DNA from: Actinomycetota bacterium
GTDB taxonomy: Bacteria; Actinomycetota; Actinomycetes; Mycobacteriales; Mycobacteriaceae
Length of the DNA stretch: 5,799 nt
Direction of reading: 5' to 3'
Assembly: GCA_005789055.1 (NCBI GenBank)
Contig: SYAA01000066.1
Coordinates: 1-5,799, forward strand
Below are positions 1 to 5,799 of this stretch, piece by piece. Positions within the stretch are counted from its first letter, which is position 1. Each line of letters begins with the position of its first letter. A program made the position numbers and the translations under genes. The notes beneath the pieces were generated by a model that was given only the letters and a program-made list of their open reading frames with translations, searched no databases and was not told where the DNA came from.

Positions 1-1
1 C

Positions 2-1495
2 GCCGCCGCGGTGGGCTTGGGCGTGGCGCAGTTGCTGGCCTCCTTCTTCTCCCCCGCCGCCGACGTGCGCACCTCCGTCGGTACGGCGGTGATCAACCTG
101 ACCCCCGGACCGGTCAAAGAGTGGGCGATCCAGACTTTCGGCACCTCCGACAAGCTGTTCCTGTCGGTGATGGTGGTGGCCGTGATCGCGGCTGTGGCCG
201 CTGGGGCGGCGCGCTGGGAACGCTCGCGGATCCCCGTGGGCAGTCTGGCCTTCGTCGCGGCCGGCCTGGCCGGTGGCGCGGCGGTGCTGGCCCGATCCGG
301 CGCCGGACCTGCCGATCTGGTGCCGACCGTGGTCGGGGTCGGTTGTGCGATCGCGGTGCTGCGCCTGCTGACCTCCGGGCGCATCCGCGACGACGCGCCC
401 GACCGGGTCGACGGGGTCGACGGGGTCGACGGGGGCAGGCGGCTGTCCCTGGCAACCTTCGGTTTCGTCGCCGCCGGCCTGGTCTCCGGGGTCGCCGGTG
501 CGGTGATCACTCGCCGCCTGCGCTCGGTATCCGGCGACCGCAACGCCCTGACCCTGCCCACGCCGGTGGCCGCACCGCCGCCACCACCGGCAGATGTGTC
601 CCCCGCAGGGGTGAACCTTCCGAGTTTCATCACCCCTAACGCCGACTTCTATCGCATCGACACCGCGCTGAGCGTGCCGCAACTCTCGCGCGCCGATTGG
701 CGGTTGCGGATCCACGGCATGGTGAACCAGGAAGTCACCTACACCTTCGATGATCTGCAGCGCTTCGAGCCGATCGAGAAGACCGTGACGCTGACGTGTG
801 TGTCCAATCCGGTCGGCGGCGACCTCATCTCCAACGCGACCTGGACCGGATATCGGGTGCGGGACATCCTGCGCGACGCCGGGATTGCCGCCGACGCCGA
901 CATGGTGCTGTCCACCTCGATCGACGGGTTCACCATCGGCACCCCGGTTGAGGCCCTCACCGACGAGCGGGATTCGCTGCTGGCGATCGGGATGAACGGT
1001 GTTCCGCTGCCGGTCGAGCATGGCTACCCGGCGCGACTCGTCGTTCCGGGCCTCTACGGATTCGTGTCGGCGACCAAGTGGGTGGTCGACCTGGAGCTGA
1101 CCCGTTTCGATCAGGCCGAGGCCTACTGGACCAAGTTGGGCTGGTCGGCGCAGGCCCCGATCAAGACCCAGTCACGCATCGACGTCCCCCGCAGTGGCGC
1201 GCGGATCGCTCCGGGCTCGACCACCTTCGGCGGGGTGGCATGGGCGCAGTACCGCGGAATCAAAGCCGTTGAGGTCCGCATCGATGACGGCCCCTGGCAG
1301 TCGGCGCAGTTGGGTGCGGCCTACTCCAACGACACCTGGCGGTTGTGGAGCTTCGGCTGGAACGCGACGCTGGGTCCGCATACCTTGGCCGTGCGCGCCA
1401 CCGACAACACCGGCGCGGTGCAGACCGGCGATCAGATGGGCGTGATCCCGGACGGGGCAACCGGCTGGCACACGGTTTCGTTCGACGTGAGATAA
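2..1495 (+). CDS. Membrane-anchored molybdopterin-dependent oxidoreductase, sulfite-oxidase-like (5' partial)
   Basis: The frame is open to the left edge, so the true start lies upstream; the GTG at 11 falls inside the first hydrophobic segment. Residue numbers count from that GTG. There are about five membrane segments: one cut by the edge, then about 49-67, 74-94, 103-120 and 145-167. A proline-rich linker follows (about 183-199). A molybdopterin-binding domain covers about 205-370, with FYRIDTAL, RIHGMVNQ, TLTCVSNPVGG, GTPVEA, NGVPLPVEHGYPARL and GLYGFVSATKW. Cys263 in TLTC is the expected molybdenum ligand. The last ~110 residues (about 385-490) resemble the Ig-like Mo-co dimerisation domain. 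Known relatives are actinobacterial membrane sulfite-oxidase-family proteins; their physiological substrate is generally unknown, so I do not call it a sulfite oxidase. No heme or partner subunit gene is visible downstream. Few residues are probably missing, because the first membrane helix is already present. Confidence 0.9.
   Translation, partial: AAAVGLGVAQLLASFFSPAADVRTSVGTAVINLTPGPVKEWAIQTFGTSDKLFLSVMVVAVIAAVAAGAARWERSRIPVGSLAFVAAGLAGGAAVLARSGAGPADLVPTVVGVGCAIAVLRLLTSGRIRDDAPDRVDGVDGVDGGRRLSLATFGFVAAGLVSGVAGAVITRRLRSVSGDRNALTLPTPVAAPPPPPADVSPAGVNLPSFITPNADFYRIDTALSVPQLSRADWRLRIHGMVNQEVTYTFDDLQRFEPIEKTVTLTCVSNPVGGDLISNATWTGYRVRDILRDAGIAADADMVLSTSIDGFTIGTPVEALTDERDSLLAIGMNGVPLPVEHGYPARLVVPGLYGFVSATKWVVDLELTRFDQAEAYWTKLGWSAQAPIKTQSRIDVPRSGARIAPGSTTFGGVAWAQYRGIKAVEVRIDDGPWQSAQLGAAYSNDTWRLWSFGWNATLGPHTLAVRATDNTGAVQTGDQMGVIPDGATGWHTVSFDVR
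407..433 (+). repeat. Three perfect tandem copies of a 9-bp unit (GTCGACGGG) in the molybdoenzyme gene
   Basis: Three exact 9-bp copies, preceded by a degenerate partial copy (GACCGG), encode Val-Asp-Gly three times at residues 133-141. They lie in the hydrophilic loop between the fourth and fifth membrane segments. The unit is a multiple of three, so copy-number change by slippage would lengthen or shorten the loop without breaking the frame. Confidence 0.85.
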
Positions 1496-1521
1496 CGCCT
1501 CTTTCGACGTGAGATAACGCC
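1481..1521. repeat. 19-bp direct repeat (two copies, 22-bp period) spanning a stop codon
   Basis: TTCGACGTGAGATAACGCC occurs at 1481-1499 and again, identically, at 1503-1521, separated by TCT. The first copy encodes the last four residues (FDVR) and the TAA stop of the molybdoenzyme. The second copy lies after the stop, in another frame, and its end abuts the stop of the minus-strand GNAT-AAA+ gene. It fits a local tandem duplication or two copies of a short dispersed element; the window alone cannot tell which. Confidence 0.85.
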
Positions 1522-2799
1522 CTACAGCCGGGCGAAGTCGGCCTTCCCGCGTTCGAACTCGGCCAGCATGTCGGCGCTCAGCGTGGGCCTGACCTCACCG
1601 ATCGCCGTCAGATAGTCCTCGGTGGTGGCCGGCCGTCCGCCGCCGTCGCGCATCTCACGCTCGAACGCGGCCTGCGCGCCCTTGCGCGCGGCGAACTCTA
1701 TGTCGGCGGGGGTGAACAACTCCGAGGCGGTGGCGAGCCGTTCGACATCGACGCTGGCGTTGGCCGCACCCAGGTAGCGCGCCCACACCGCACTGCGAGC
1801 GGGCAGATCGGGCGGCCCGATCGGGATCACGTAGTCGAAACGGCCTGGCCGCAGGAACGCCGAGTCCAGCGAGTGCACCGCGTTGGTGGCGCAGACCAGG
1901 AGCCGGCTGTCGTGCTGGCGGAACGCCGGGATCAGCTTCAGCAGTTCGTTAGTCACACCCAACTCGGCGGTGGAGGCACCCGACCGAGCCGTGGCGATCT
2001 CCTCGACCTCGTCGATGAACAGCACCAACTCGTCGAGTTCGGCGAGTTCGGCGAAGGCCTCTCGCAGCGAGGCCGCCAACCCGCCGGTTCCGATCGCCGC
2101 CAACCGGGACGGAAACAACTCGACGAAGGGCCAGCCCAGCCGTGACGAGACCGCTTTGGCGAAGCTGGTCTTGCCCGTTCCGGGCGGCCCGAACAGGATC
2201 ACCGCTTTCGGTGGCCGCACGCCGTAGCGTTCGGCGACATCGGGATGGGCCAACGGGTCGACGATGCGGCGCTCGATGATCTGCTTCTCGTGTTCCATCC
2301 CCGCCAGGTCGCCCCACAACCCGGGTGGCAGCATCAGCCCGCCGAGCTCGTCAAGCAGATTGGCCTGATCCGGGCCCAGGTGCTCGATCATCTCGTAGTA
2401 CACGAGTCCGTCCCGGCGGGTGTATCCGGAGTTCTGCAAGGCCGTCGCGCCGGTCGCGCTTTCCGGGAGCACCGCGCTGATCCGGCGCACACCTTGGGAG
2501 CGCAGTCGTCGCTCGAGGTCGGCCAAAAGTGCGGATCCGACGCCGCGGTCGCGCCATCGCGAGCCGATCGCCACCAGCATGATCCAGGCCCGTTCGCCCT
2601 GAAGTTGCGCCACCGCCATGCCCACGACCTCGTCGCCCACCTCGGCCACCACTGCGGGCTGTCCGGCTCGGGCGGCAGCCATCACCTCGGCGACACTGAA
2701 GACCGGTTCGGCCGAACCCGGACCGCGGCCCTGGTCCCACACCTGGATCGCCTGATCCAGGTCGGCTTCGTGGTAATCGCGTAAGCGCCATGCCGGCAT
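1522..2799 (-). CDS. GNAT acetyltransferase / AAA+ ATPase fusion protein
   Basis: A 425-residue two-domain protein. Residues 1-140 form a GNAT N-acetyltransferase domain. The acetyl-CoA pyrophosphate loop is RDRGVGSALL (R83, G86, G88 of the R/QxxGxG/A motif), and the late motif is ALQNSGYTRRDGLVYYEM (120-137). After a short linker, residues about 165-425 form an AAA+ module: Walker A GPPGTGKT (204-211), Walker B LVLFIDEVE with D263/E264, sensor-1 Asn306 in ATNAV, the second-region FLRPGRFD with R317/R320, and a C-terminal helical lid (FTPADIEFAARKG). The pore-loop site reads G237-T238-G239 instead of aromatic-hydrophobic-Gly. The ATG at 2799 is chosen because an ideal Shine-Dalgarno precedes it; the frame stays open to 3033, but that would run over the divergent dehydrogenase start. 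The protein is probably soluble, as no signal or membrane segment is seen. Similar fusions are known in mycobacteria as bifunctional GNAT/ATP-binding proteins; the acetylated substrate and the ATPase role are not established. Confidence 0.9.
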   Translation of the reverse strand: MPAWRLRDYHEADLDQAIQVWDQGRGPGSAEPVFSVAEVMAAARAGQPAVVAEVGDEVVGMAVAQLQGERAWIMLVAIGSRWRDRGVGSALLADLERRLRSQGVRRISAVLPESATGATALQNSGYTRRDGLVYYEMIEHLGPDQANLLDELGGLMLPPGLWGDLAGMEHEKQIIERRIVDPLAHPDVAERYGVRPPKAVILFGPPGTGKTSFAKAVSSRLGWPFVELFPSRLAAIGTGGLAASLREAFAELAELDELVLFIDEVEEIATARSGASTAELGVTNELLKLIPAFRQHDSRLLVCATNAVHSLDSAFLRPGRFDYVIPIGPPDLPARSAVWARYLGAANASVDVERLATASELFTPADIEFAARKGAQAAFEREMRDGGGRPATTEDYLTAIGEVRPTLSADMLAEFERGKADFARL

Positions 2800-2802
2800 C
2801 GT

Positions 2803-2812
2803 CCACCTCCTC
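2803..2812 (-). promoter_or_regulatory. Ribosome binding site of the GNAT-AAA+ gene
   Basis: The minus strand reads GAGGAGGTGG, with a perfect AGGAGG core (2806-2811) six bases before the ATG at 2799. It settles the start against the longer open frame reaching 3033. Confidence 0.85.
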
Positions 2813-2843
2813 GTCACCGATGTCCTCGACCCTCGGGTGTGAG

Positions 2844-2866
2844 CATGCCTGGTGCGGGCAGGCATG
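2844..2866. repeat. Perfect inverted repeat, 8-bp arms and 7-bp spacer: candidate operator
   Basis: CATGCCTG (2844-2851) pairs with CAGGCATG (2859-2866) around GTGCGGG. It is about 94 bp from the dehydrogenase start and 45 bp from the GNAT-AAA+ start. Size and symmetry suit a dimeric repressor, for example TetR-type, but it could also form a hairpin in a leader transcript. No regulator gene is in the window. Confidence 0.55.
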
Positions 2867-2946
2867 GATACCCCGGTTGGCGGAATCGACGTCCGTGGGG
2901 TAACACTCACCTGGACGCGTGCGCGGTTCGACTTCCCCCCGACGTT

Positions 2947-2954
2947 GAGGAGAG
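2947..2954 (+). promoter_or_regulatory. Ribosome binding site of the large dehydrogenase subunit
   Basis: GAGGAGAG lies five bases before the ATG at 2960. It favours that start over the in-frame GTG at 2852, whose 36 extra residues would be read through the inverted repeat and have no family-like sequence. A second ATG at 2966 has worse spacing. Confidence 0.75.
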
Positions 2955-2959
2955 ACCGG

Positions 2960-4192
2960 ATGGAGATGGCGTGGTCGGCGGACGATCTGCAGTTCCGCGA
3001 CGAGGTGCGGGCCTTTTTGGACGCGAACCTCACCCCGGATCTGCGCCGGGCCGGTCGGCTGATGACGAGTGTCTACGCCGATCACGAGGCGAGCATGGCC
3101 TGGCAGGCGATCCTGCATGAGCGAGGATGGGCCGCCCCGGCCTGGCCGATCGAATACGGCGGCTGTGATTGGACGTTGACTCAGCACTACATCTTCAGCC
3201 GGGAGTCCACGCTGGCTGATGCGCCGCCGCTGTCGCCGATGGGGATCCGGATGGTCGCCCACGCGATTGTCGCCTTCGGCACGCCGGAACAGAAGGACTA
3301 CTTCCTGCCGCGGATCCTGACCGGCGAGGTGTTCTTCTGCCAGGGCTACTCCGAACCGGAAGCCGGTTCGGACCTGGCGGCATTGTCGATGGCTGCCATC
3401 GACGACGGCGACGACCTGGTGTGCACCGGAAGCAAGATCTGGACAACCCATGCGGGCGAGGCGAATTGGATCTTCGCCCTGGTGCGCACCACGCGTTCAG
3501 CAAAGAAGCAGCACGGAATCACCTTCGTGCTTATCGACATGAGCACACCGGGCATCGAGATCCGGCCGTTGGTGATGACCTCCGGGGAGCAGATTCAGAA
3601 CCAGATCTTCTTCGACGCCGTTCGGGTACCCAAGGCGAATGTGATCGGAGCGATCGACGACGGCTGGACGGTGGCCAAGTACCTGCTGGAGTTCGAGCGC
3701 GGCGGCGGAGCGATGGCACCGGCGCTGCAGGTGATGGCCGAGTCGATCGCCGAGGCGGCCGCCCATCAGCCCGGTGCTGGCGGTCTGGTGCTCCTCGATG
3801 ATCCGGCGTTCGCCGCCAAACTGTCCGACGCGCGAATCCGCGCCGAGGTGCTGGAGGTTCTCGAGTATCGGGTGTTGGCCGTCGTCGCCGAGGGCGGTAA
3901 TCCTGGCGCGGACTCCTCGATGCTCAAAATCCTGTCGACCGAATTGAGTCAGCAGATCACCGAACTGGCGATGGAGGCGGCCGGCCCGCGGGCGCGGGCG
4001 TACCAGCCGCACGCAGCGCTGCCCGGCGGGCCGGTATCGGAGTTCGCCGCGCCTGCCGACGGTTACGTCAGCGGCGAGCCGTGGCAAGCGGTGGCGCCCC
4101 TGCGGTATTTCAACGACCGGGCCGGCTCGATCTACGCCGGCAGCAACGAGATTCAGCGCAACATCCTCGCCAAAGCAACCCTGGGGCTTTAG
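2960..4192 (+). CDS. Acyl-CoA dehydrogenase, large (catalytic) subunit of a heteromeric FadE pair
   Basis: A 410-residue flavoprotein that should introduce the alpha-beta double bond into an acyl-CoA thioester during beta-oxidation, with FAD as cofactor. The N-terminal helical domain (about 1-120) is followed by the family signature GYSEPEAGSDLAA (129-141), then KIWTTHAGEANW (159-170), whose Trp lies by the flavin, and the beta domain (to about 220). Glu246 in FERGGGAMAPAL aligns with the helix-G catalytic Glu of isovaleryl-CoA dehydrogenase (ERLVLAGGPLG). The medium-chain-type catalytic position near the C-terminus is Ala393 in IYAGSNEIQRNI. The RxxFG and HGGxG motifs of the C-terminal domain are missing, replaced by a Gly/Pro-rich stretch (about 268-283) and GPRARAYQP. 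This is typical of the large subunit in mycobacterial alpha2beta2 dehydrogenases such as FadE26/FadE27. Lengths (410 and 376) also recall FadE17/FadE18, but I cannot assign orthology, so no symbol is given. It is the first gene of a two-gene operon, 17 bp before its partner. Confidence 0.92.
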   Translation: MEMAWSADDLQFRDEVRAFLDANLTPDLRRAGRLMTSVYADHEASMAWQAILHERGWAAPAWPIEYGGCDWTLTQHYIFSRESTLADAPPLSPMGIRMVAHAIVAFGTPEQKDYFLPRILTGEVFFCQGYSEPEAGSDLAALSMAAIDDGDDLVCTGSKIWTTHAGEANWIFALVRTTRSAKKQHGITFVLIDMSTPGIEIRPLVMTSGEQIQNQIFFDAVRVPKANVIGAIDDGWTVAKYLLEFERGGGAMAPALQVMAESIAEAAAHQPGAGGLVLLDDPAFAAKLSDARIRAEVLEVLEYRVLAVVAEGGNPGADSSMLKILSTELSQQITELAMEAAGPRARAYQPHAALPGGPVSEFAAPADGYVSGEPWQAVAPLRYFNDRAGSIYAGSNEIQRNILAKATLGL

Positions 4193-4196
4193 GGCC

Positions 4197-4205
4197 GAGA
4201 GGAGA
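4197..4205 (+). promoter_or_regulatory. Ribosome binding site of the small dehydrogenase subunit
   Basis: GAGAGGAGA, with AGGAG at 4200-4204, sits five bases before the GTG at 4210. It fixes a GTG start and rejects the longer in-frame extension from 4081, which would lie inside the upstream gene. Confidence 0.75.
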
Positions 4206-4209
4206 CACC

Positions 4210-5340
4210 GTGGACTTCACATTGAGCAGCGAGCAGGAACTCCTGCGCGAGGGCCTGAGCAAGTTCCTCGCCGCGCGTTATGACCTCGAGTCCAGCCGCA
4301 CCGCGGCCAAGACCGGACCGGGCTGGCAGCCTGATATCTGGCGCGGTTTCGCCGAAGAACTCGGCATCCTGGGGGCCACGCTGCCCGAGTCTGTCGGCGG
4401 CAGCGGCGGCGGACCGGCCGAGGCCATGGTGATCGCCGAGGAGCTGGGCCGCGCATTGGTCATCGAACCATTCATCGACACGGTGATCGTCGCCGGCGGC
4501 CTGCTGTCCCGCGCGGGCGGCGACGCGGCCGCGTCGGTGCTGGAAGGAATCGCGGCGGGGTCGGCGGTCGCCGTCCTTGCCGCGACCGAGGCCGACTCAG
4601 GTGATGGCTGGGATACGTTGTCCACCAGCGCTGTTCGCGACGGGGGCGGCTGGCTGATTTCCGGTTCCAAGGCCGTCGTCATCGCCGCGCCATTGGCTAC
4701 CCACCTGTTGATCACCGCGCGCGTCGGCGATGATGTCGCGCTGTTCCTCACCGCATTCGACGCCGCCGCTCCCCCGCCCGGGCTCACTGTTCACAGTTAC
4801 CGCACCATCGATGATCGGCGCGCGGCCGATCTGATGTTCGATGACGTGCGACTGCCCGCTGACGCGCTGATCGTCGAGGACGCTTCGGAGTCGCTGCACC
4901 GCGCCCGCGATGAGGGCGCGGCCGCGGTGTGCGCCGAGGCGGTCGGGGCGATGCGCAGGGTGCTGGCCGACACCGTCGACTACAGCAAGCAACGCCAGCA
5001 GTTCGGCCAGCCGATCGGTAGTTTCCAGGTGCTTTCGCACCGGATGGTGGATATGTACATGGAACTGCAGCAGGCGGTCTCGGCGGCATACCTGGCGGTG
5101 CTGAATCTCGACGCGGAACCGGAGGTGCGAGCCCGCGCGGTCTCGGCGGCCAAGGCGACGGTAGGCCGGGCGGCACGCTTCATTGGCCAGAACGCAGTGC
5201 AGTTGCACGGCGGCATGGGTATGACCGAGGAACTCGCGATCGGTCACTACTTCAAGCGACTCACTGCACTGCAGTACGAGTTCGGATCCACGGACTATCA
5301 CCGGGCGCGCTACGCGAAGTTAACAAGGCCCACGATTTAG
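4210..5340 (+). CDS. Acyl-CoA dehydrogenase, small (partner) subunit of a heteromeric FadE pair
   Basis: A 376-residue acyl-CoA dehydrogenase-fold protein starting at GTG ([16 protein letters not shown]). The C-terminal domain is well conserved: [12 protein letters not shown] (262-273), which normally contacts the FAD of the adjoining subunit, and [21 protein letters not shown] (second family signature, from 331). The middle is degenerate. Where family members have SEPxAGSD it has TEADSGDG (126-133), and the KxWITN region reads [13 protein letters not shown]. No Glu aligns cleanly at the helix-G site ([13 protein letters not shown]235 is one residue off) or at the C-terminal site ([10 protein letters not shown] has a Glu, also one residue off). 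It therefore probably does not work alone, but completes the flavin site of the large subunit encoded 17 bp upstream. The acyl-CoA substrate cannot be read from the sequence; related pairs act on steroid side chains and other bulky acyl-CoAs. The stop TAG overlaps the stop of the convergent HNH gene. Confidence 0.92.
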   Translation: MDFTLSSEQELLREGLSKFLAARYDLESSRTAAKTGPGWQPDIWRGFAEELGILGATLPESVGGSGGGPAEAMVIAEELGRALVIEPFIDTVIVAGGLLSRAGGDAAASVLEGIAAGSAVAVLAATEADSGDGWDTLSTSAVRDGGGWLISGSKAVVIAAPLATHLLITARVGDDVALFLTAFDAAAPPPGLTVHSYRTIDDRRAADLMFDDVRLPADALIVEDASESLHRARDEGAAAVCAEAVGAMRRVLADTVDYSKQRQQFGQPIGSFQVLSHRMVDMYMELQQAVSAAYLAVLNLDAEPEVRARAVSAAKATVGRAARFIGQNAVQLHGGMGMTEELAIGHYFKRLTALQYEFGSTDYHRARYAKLTRPTI

Positions 5341-5798
5341 AAGGGTGGTGGGTCGGCGGCCCAGCGTGCTTCGTTGAGGCCGCGTTCCCATGCGATGCGG
5401 GCGGCGCGTTCGGCGGCGCGGGTGCGTTGTCGGGTGGGCATCATCAAGGTGCGCCCGGGGTTGTCCGGTGGCGGGTCGGCGTGTGCCACTGTGAGGGTTT
5501 CGGTGGGGGTGGCCAGTTGCGGGAAGAACAGTGCCCCGCCCGGTGTGGTCGTGTAGCGCCGCCCCGACGGCGAGGTGAATACGATGCTGCCATCGGGGTG
5601 TTGCTGCTCAACCCACCCGCCATCCCCGCACCAAAACGTCTTGAGTAAATGATGCGCGCGGCATTTGCAGTTCAGGTTCGACGGATGGGTGAGCCCACCA
5701 CGGATCCACGGAATGGAATGGTCGATATCGCAGAACTCCGCCGCCACCTCACAGCCCGGGAAACGACACCACAGATCCCGGGCGCGAATGAACGCCGC
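5337..5798 (-). CDS. HNH endonuclease, DUF222/13E12 repeat family, C-terminal part (5' partial)
   Basis: The frame is open to the right edge, so only the last 153 residues are present; the N-terminal DUF222 region would lie beyond the window. Counting from the first visible residue, the HNH nuclease fold is WCRFPGCE (10-17), [10 protein letters not shown] (22-31), [13 protein letters not shown] (34-46) and [10 protein letters not shown] (47-56). The catalytic His is H27, Asn is N41 and the distal His is H49 or H50. C11/C16 and C44/C46 are likely zinc ligands. The end, [16 protein letters not shown], matches the PPPF-type tail usual for this family. An internal GTG at 5747 is not a real start, because it would cut off the first Cys pair. 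The 13E12 family is multicopy in mycobacteria and is known as the integration target of the phiRv1 prophage-like element. The biological role of these nucleases is unclear. The gene looks intact as far as visible. Confidence 0.9.
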   Translation of the reverse strand, partial: AAFIRARDLWCRFPGCEVAAEFCDIDHSIPWIRGGLTHPSNLNCKCRAHHLLKTFWCGDGGWVEQQHPDGSIVFTSPSGRRYTTTPGGALFFPQLATPTETLTVAHADPPPDNPGRTLMMPTRQRTRAAERAARIAWERGLNEARWAADPPPF

Positions 5799-5799
5799 C

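Larger units (their letters stand above)
2800..2959. promoter_or_regulatory. Divergent promoter region between the GNAT-AAA+ gene and the dehydrogenase operon
   Basis: These 160 bp separate two outward-facing genes, so both promoters should lie here. Visible elements are the two Shine-Dalgarno sequences at the ends, an 8-bp inverted repeat at 2844-2866, and a weaker pair TACCCC (2869-2874) / GGGGTA (2897-2902). A possible plus-strand promoter is TTGGCG (2877-2882) with TAACAC (2901-2906), an 18-bp spacer, but both hexamers are poor matches. No convincing -10/-35 pair was seen for the minus strand. I saw no match to the KstR or KstR2 operator consensus as I remember them. Confidence 0.5.

Noticed and set aside
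1518..1534. Possible hairpin CGCCC / GGGCG near the convergent stops
   Set aside because: The stem is only 5 bp, it overlaps the GNAT-AAA+ stop codon, and there is no T-tract on either strand; too weak to call a terminator.
2869..2902. Inverted pair TACCCC / GGGGTA in the divergent region
   Set aside because: Six-bp arms with a 22-bp spacer are expected by chance in GC-rich DNA; mentioned only as context for the stronger repeat.
2852..2959. Upstream GTG start for the large dehydrogenase subunit
   Set aside because: The family N-terminus begins at about 2960, where a Shine-Dalgarno is correctly spaced; the extension runs through the inverted repeat.
2800..3033. N-terminal extension of the GNAT-AAA+ frame up to 3033
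   Set aside because: It would overlap the divergent dehydrogenase start and cross the promoter region, and the translated stretch has no GNAT-like sequence. The ATG at 2799 has an ideal ribosome binding site.
2351..3451. Long minus-strand open frame of 366 codons
   Set aside because: It overlaps two well-supported genes and the intergenic region and has an Arg/Gly/Pro-rich low-complexity translation, as expected for an out-of-frame shadow in GC-rich DNA.
4597..5301. Minus-strand open frame of 234 codons opposite the small dehydrogenase subunit
   Set aside because: It is fully antisense to a confident gene, with no recognisable domain and no ribosome binding site noticed; most likely a codon-bias shadow.
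1..5799. CRISPR array, tRNA, rRNA, insertion sequence or toxin-antitoxin pair
   Set aside because: No regularly spaced repeats, cloverleaf-like sequence, transposase or terminal inverted repeats were seen; apart from the 160-bp divergent region, nearly every base belongs to one of five genes.

Overview
The window looks like chromosomal DNA from a mycobacterium (Mycobacterium or Mycolicibacterium type). The evidence is very high GC with strong third-position GC bias, a 13E12-type HNH endonuclease C-terminus, a FadE-style pair of acyl-CoA dehydrogenase subunits, and an actinobacterial membrane-anchored sulfite-oxidase-like molybdoenzyme. Genus-level placement is inference from gene content, since no rRNA or other marker is present.

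Layout, left to right. (1) Positions 2-1495, plus strand: a membrane molybdopterin oxidoreductase missing its first residues at the window edge. (2) A 26-bp convergent gap that holds most of a 19-bp direct repeat, whose first copy overlaps the molybdoenzyme stop codon. (3) Positions 1522-2799, minus strand: a two-domain GNAT acetyltransferase / AAA+ ATPase fusion. (4) A 160-bp divergent promoter region (2800-2959) with a perfect 8-bp-arm inverted repeat. (5) Positions 2960-4192 and 4210-5340, plus strand: an operon of two acyl-CoA dehydrogenase subunits. (6) Positions 5337-5798, minus strand: the C-terminal part of an HNH endonuclease of the DUF222/13E12 family, overlapping the preceding gene tail-to-tail by 4 bp and running off the right edge.

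How the genes work together. The two dehydrogenase subunits have complementary active-site motifs. The large one has the N-terminal flavin/substrate motif and a helix-G catalytic Glu candidate. The small one has the RxxFG and HGGMG motifs that the large one lacks. This matches the obligate alpha2beta2 dehydrogenases used by actinobacteria on steroid or other bulky acyl-CoAs. The GNAT-AAA+ gene is transcribed divergently from this operon and could share control with it, but nothing in the sequence proves a functional link. The molybdoenzyme and HNH genes look like independent neighbours.

No clearly new multi-gene system is visible. The items most worth a second look are the GNAT-AAA+ fusion with a non-aromatic pore loop, the split active site of the dehydrogenase pair, the inverted repeat in the divergent promoter, and the short repeat around the 1495 stop.
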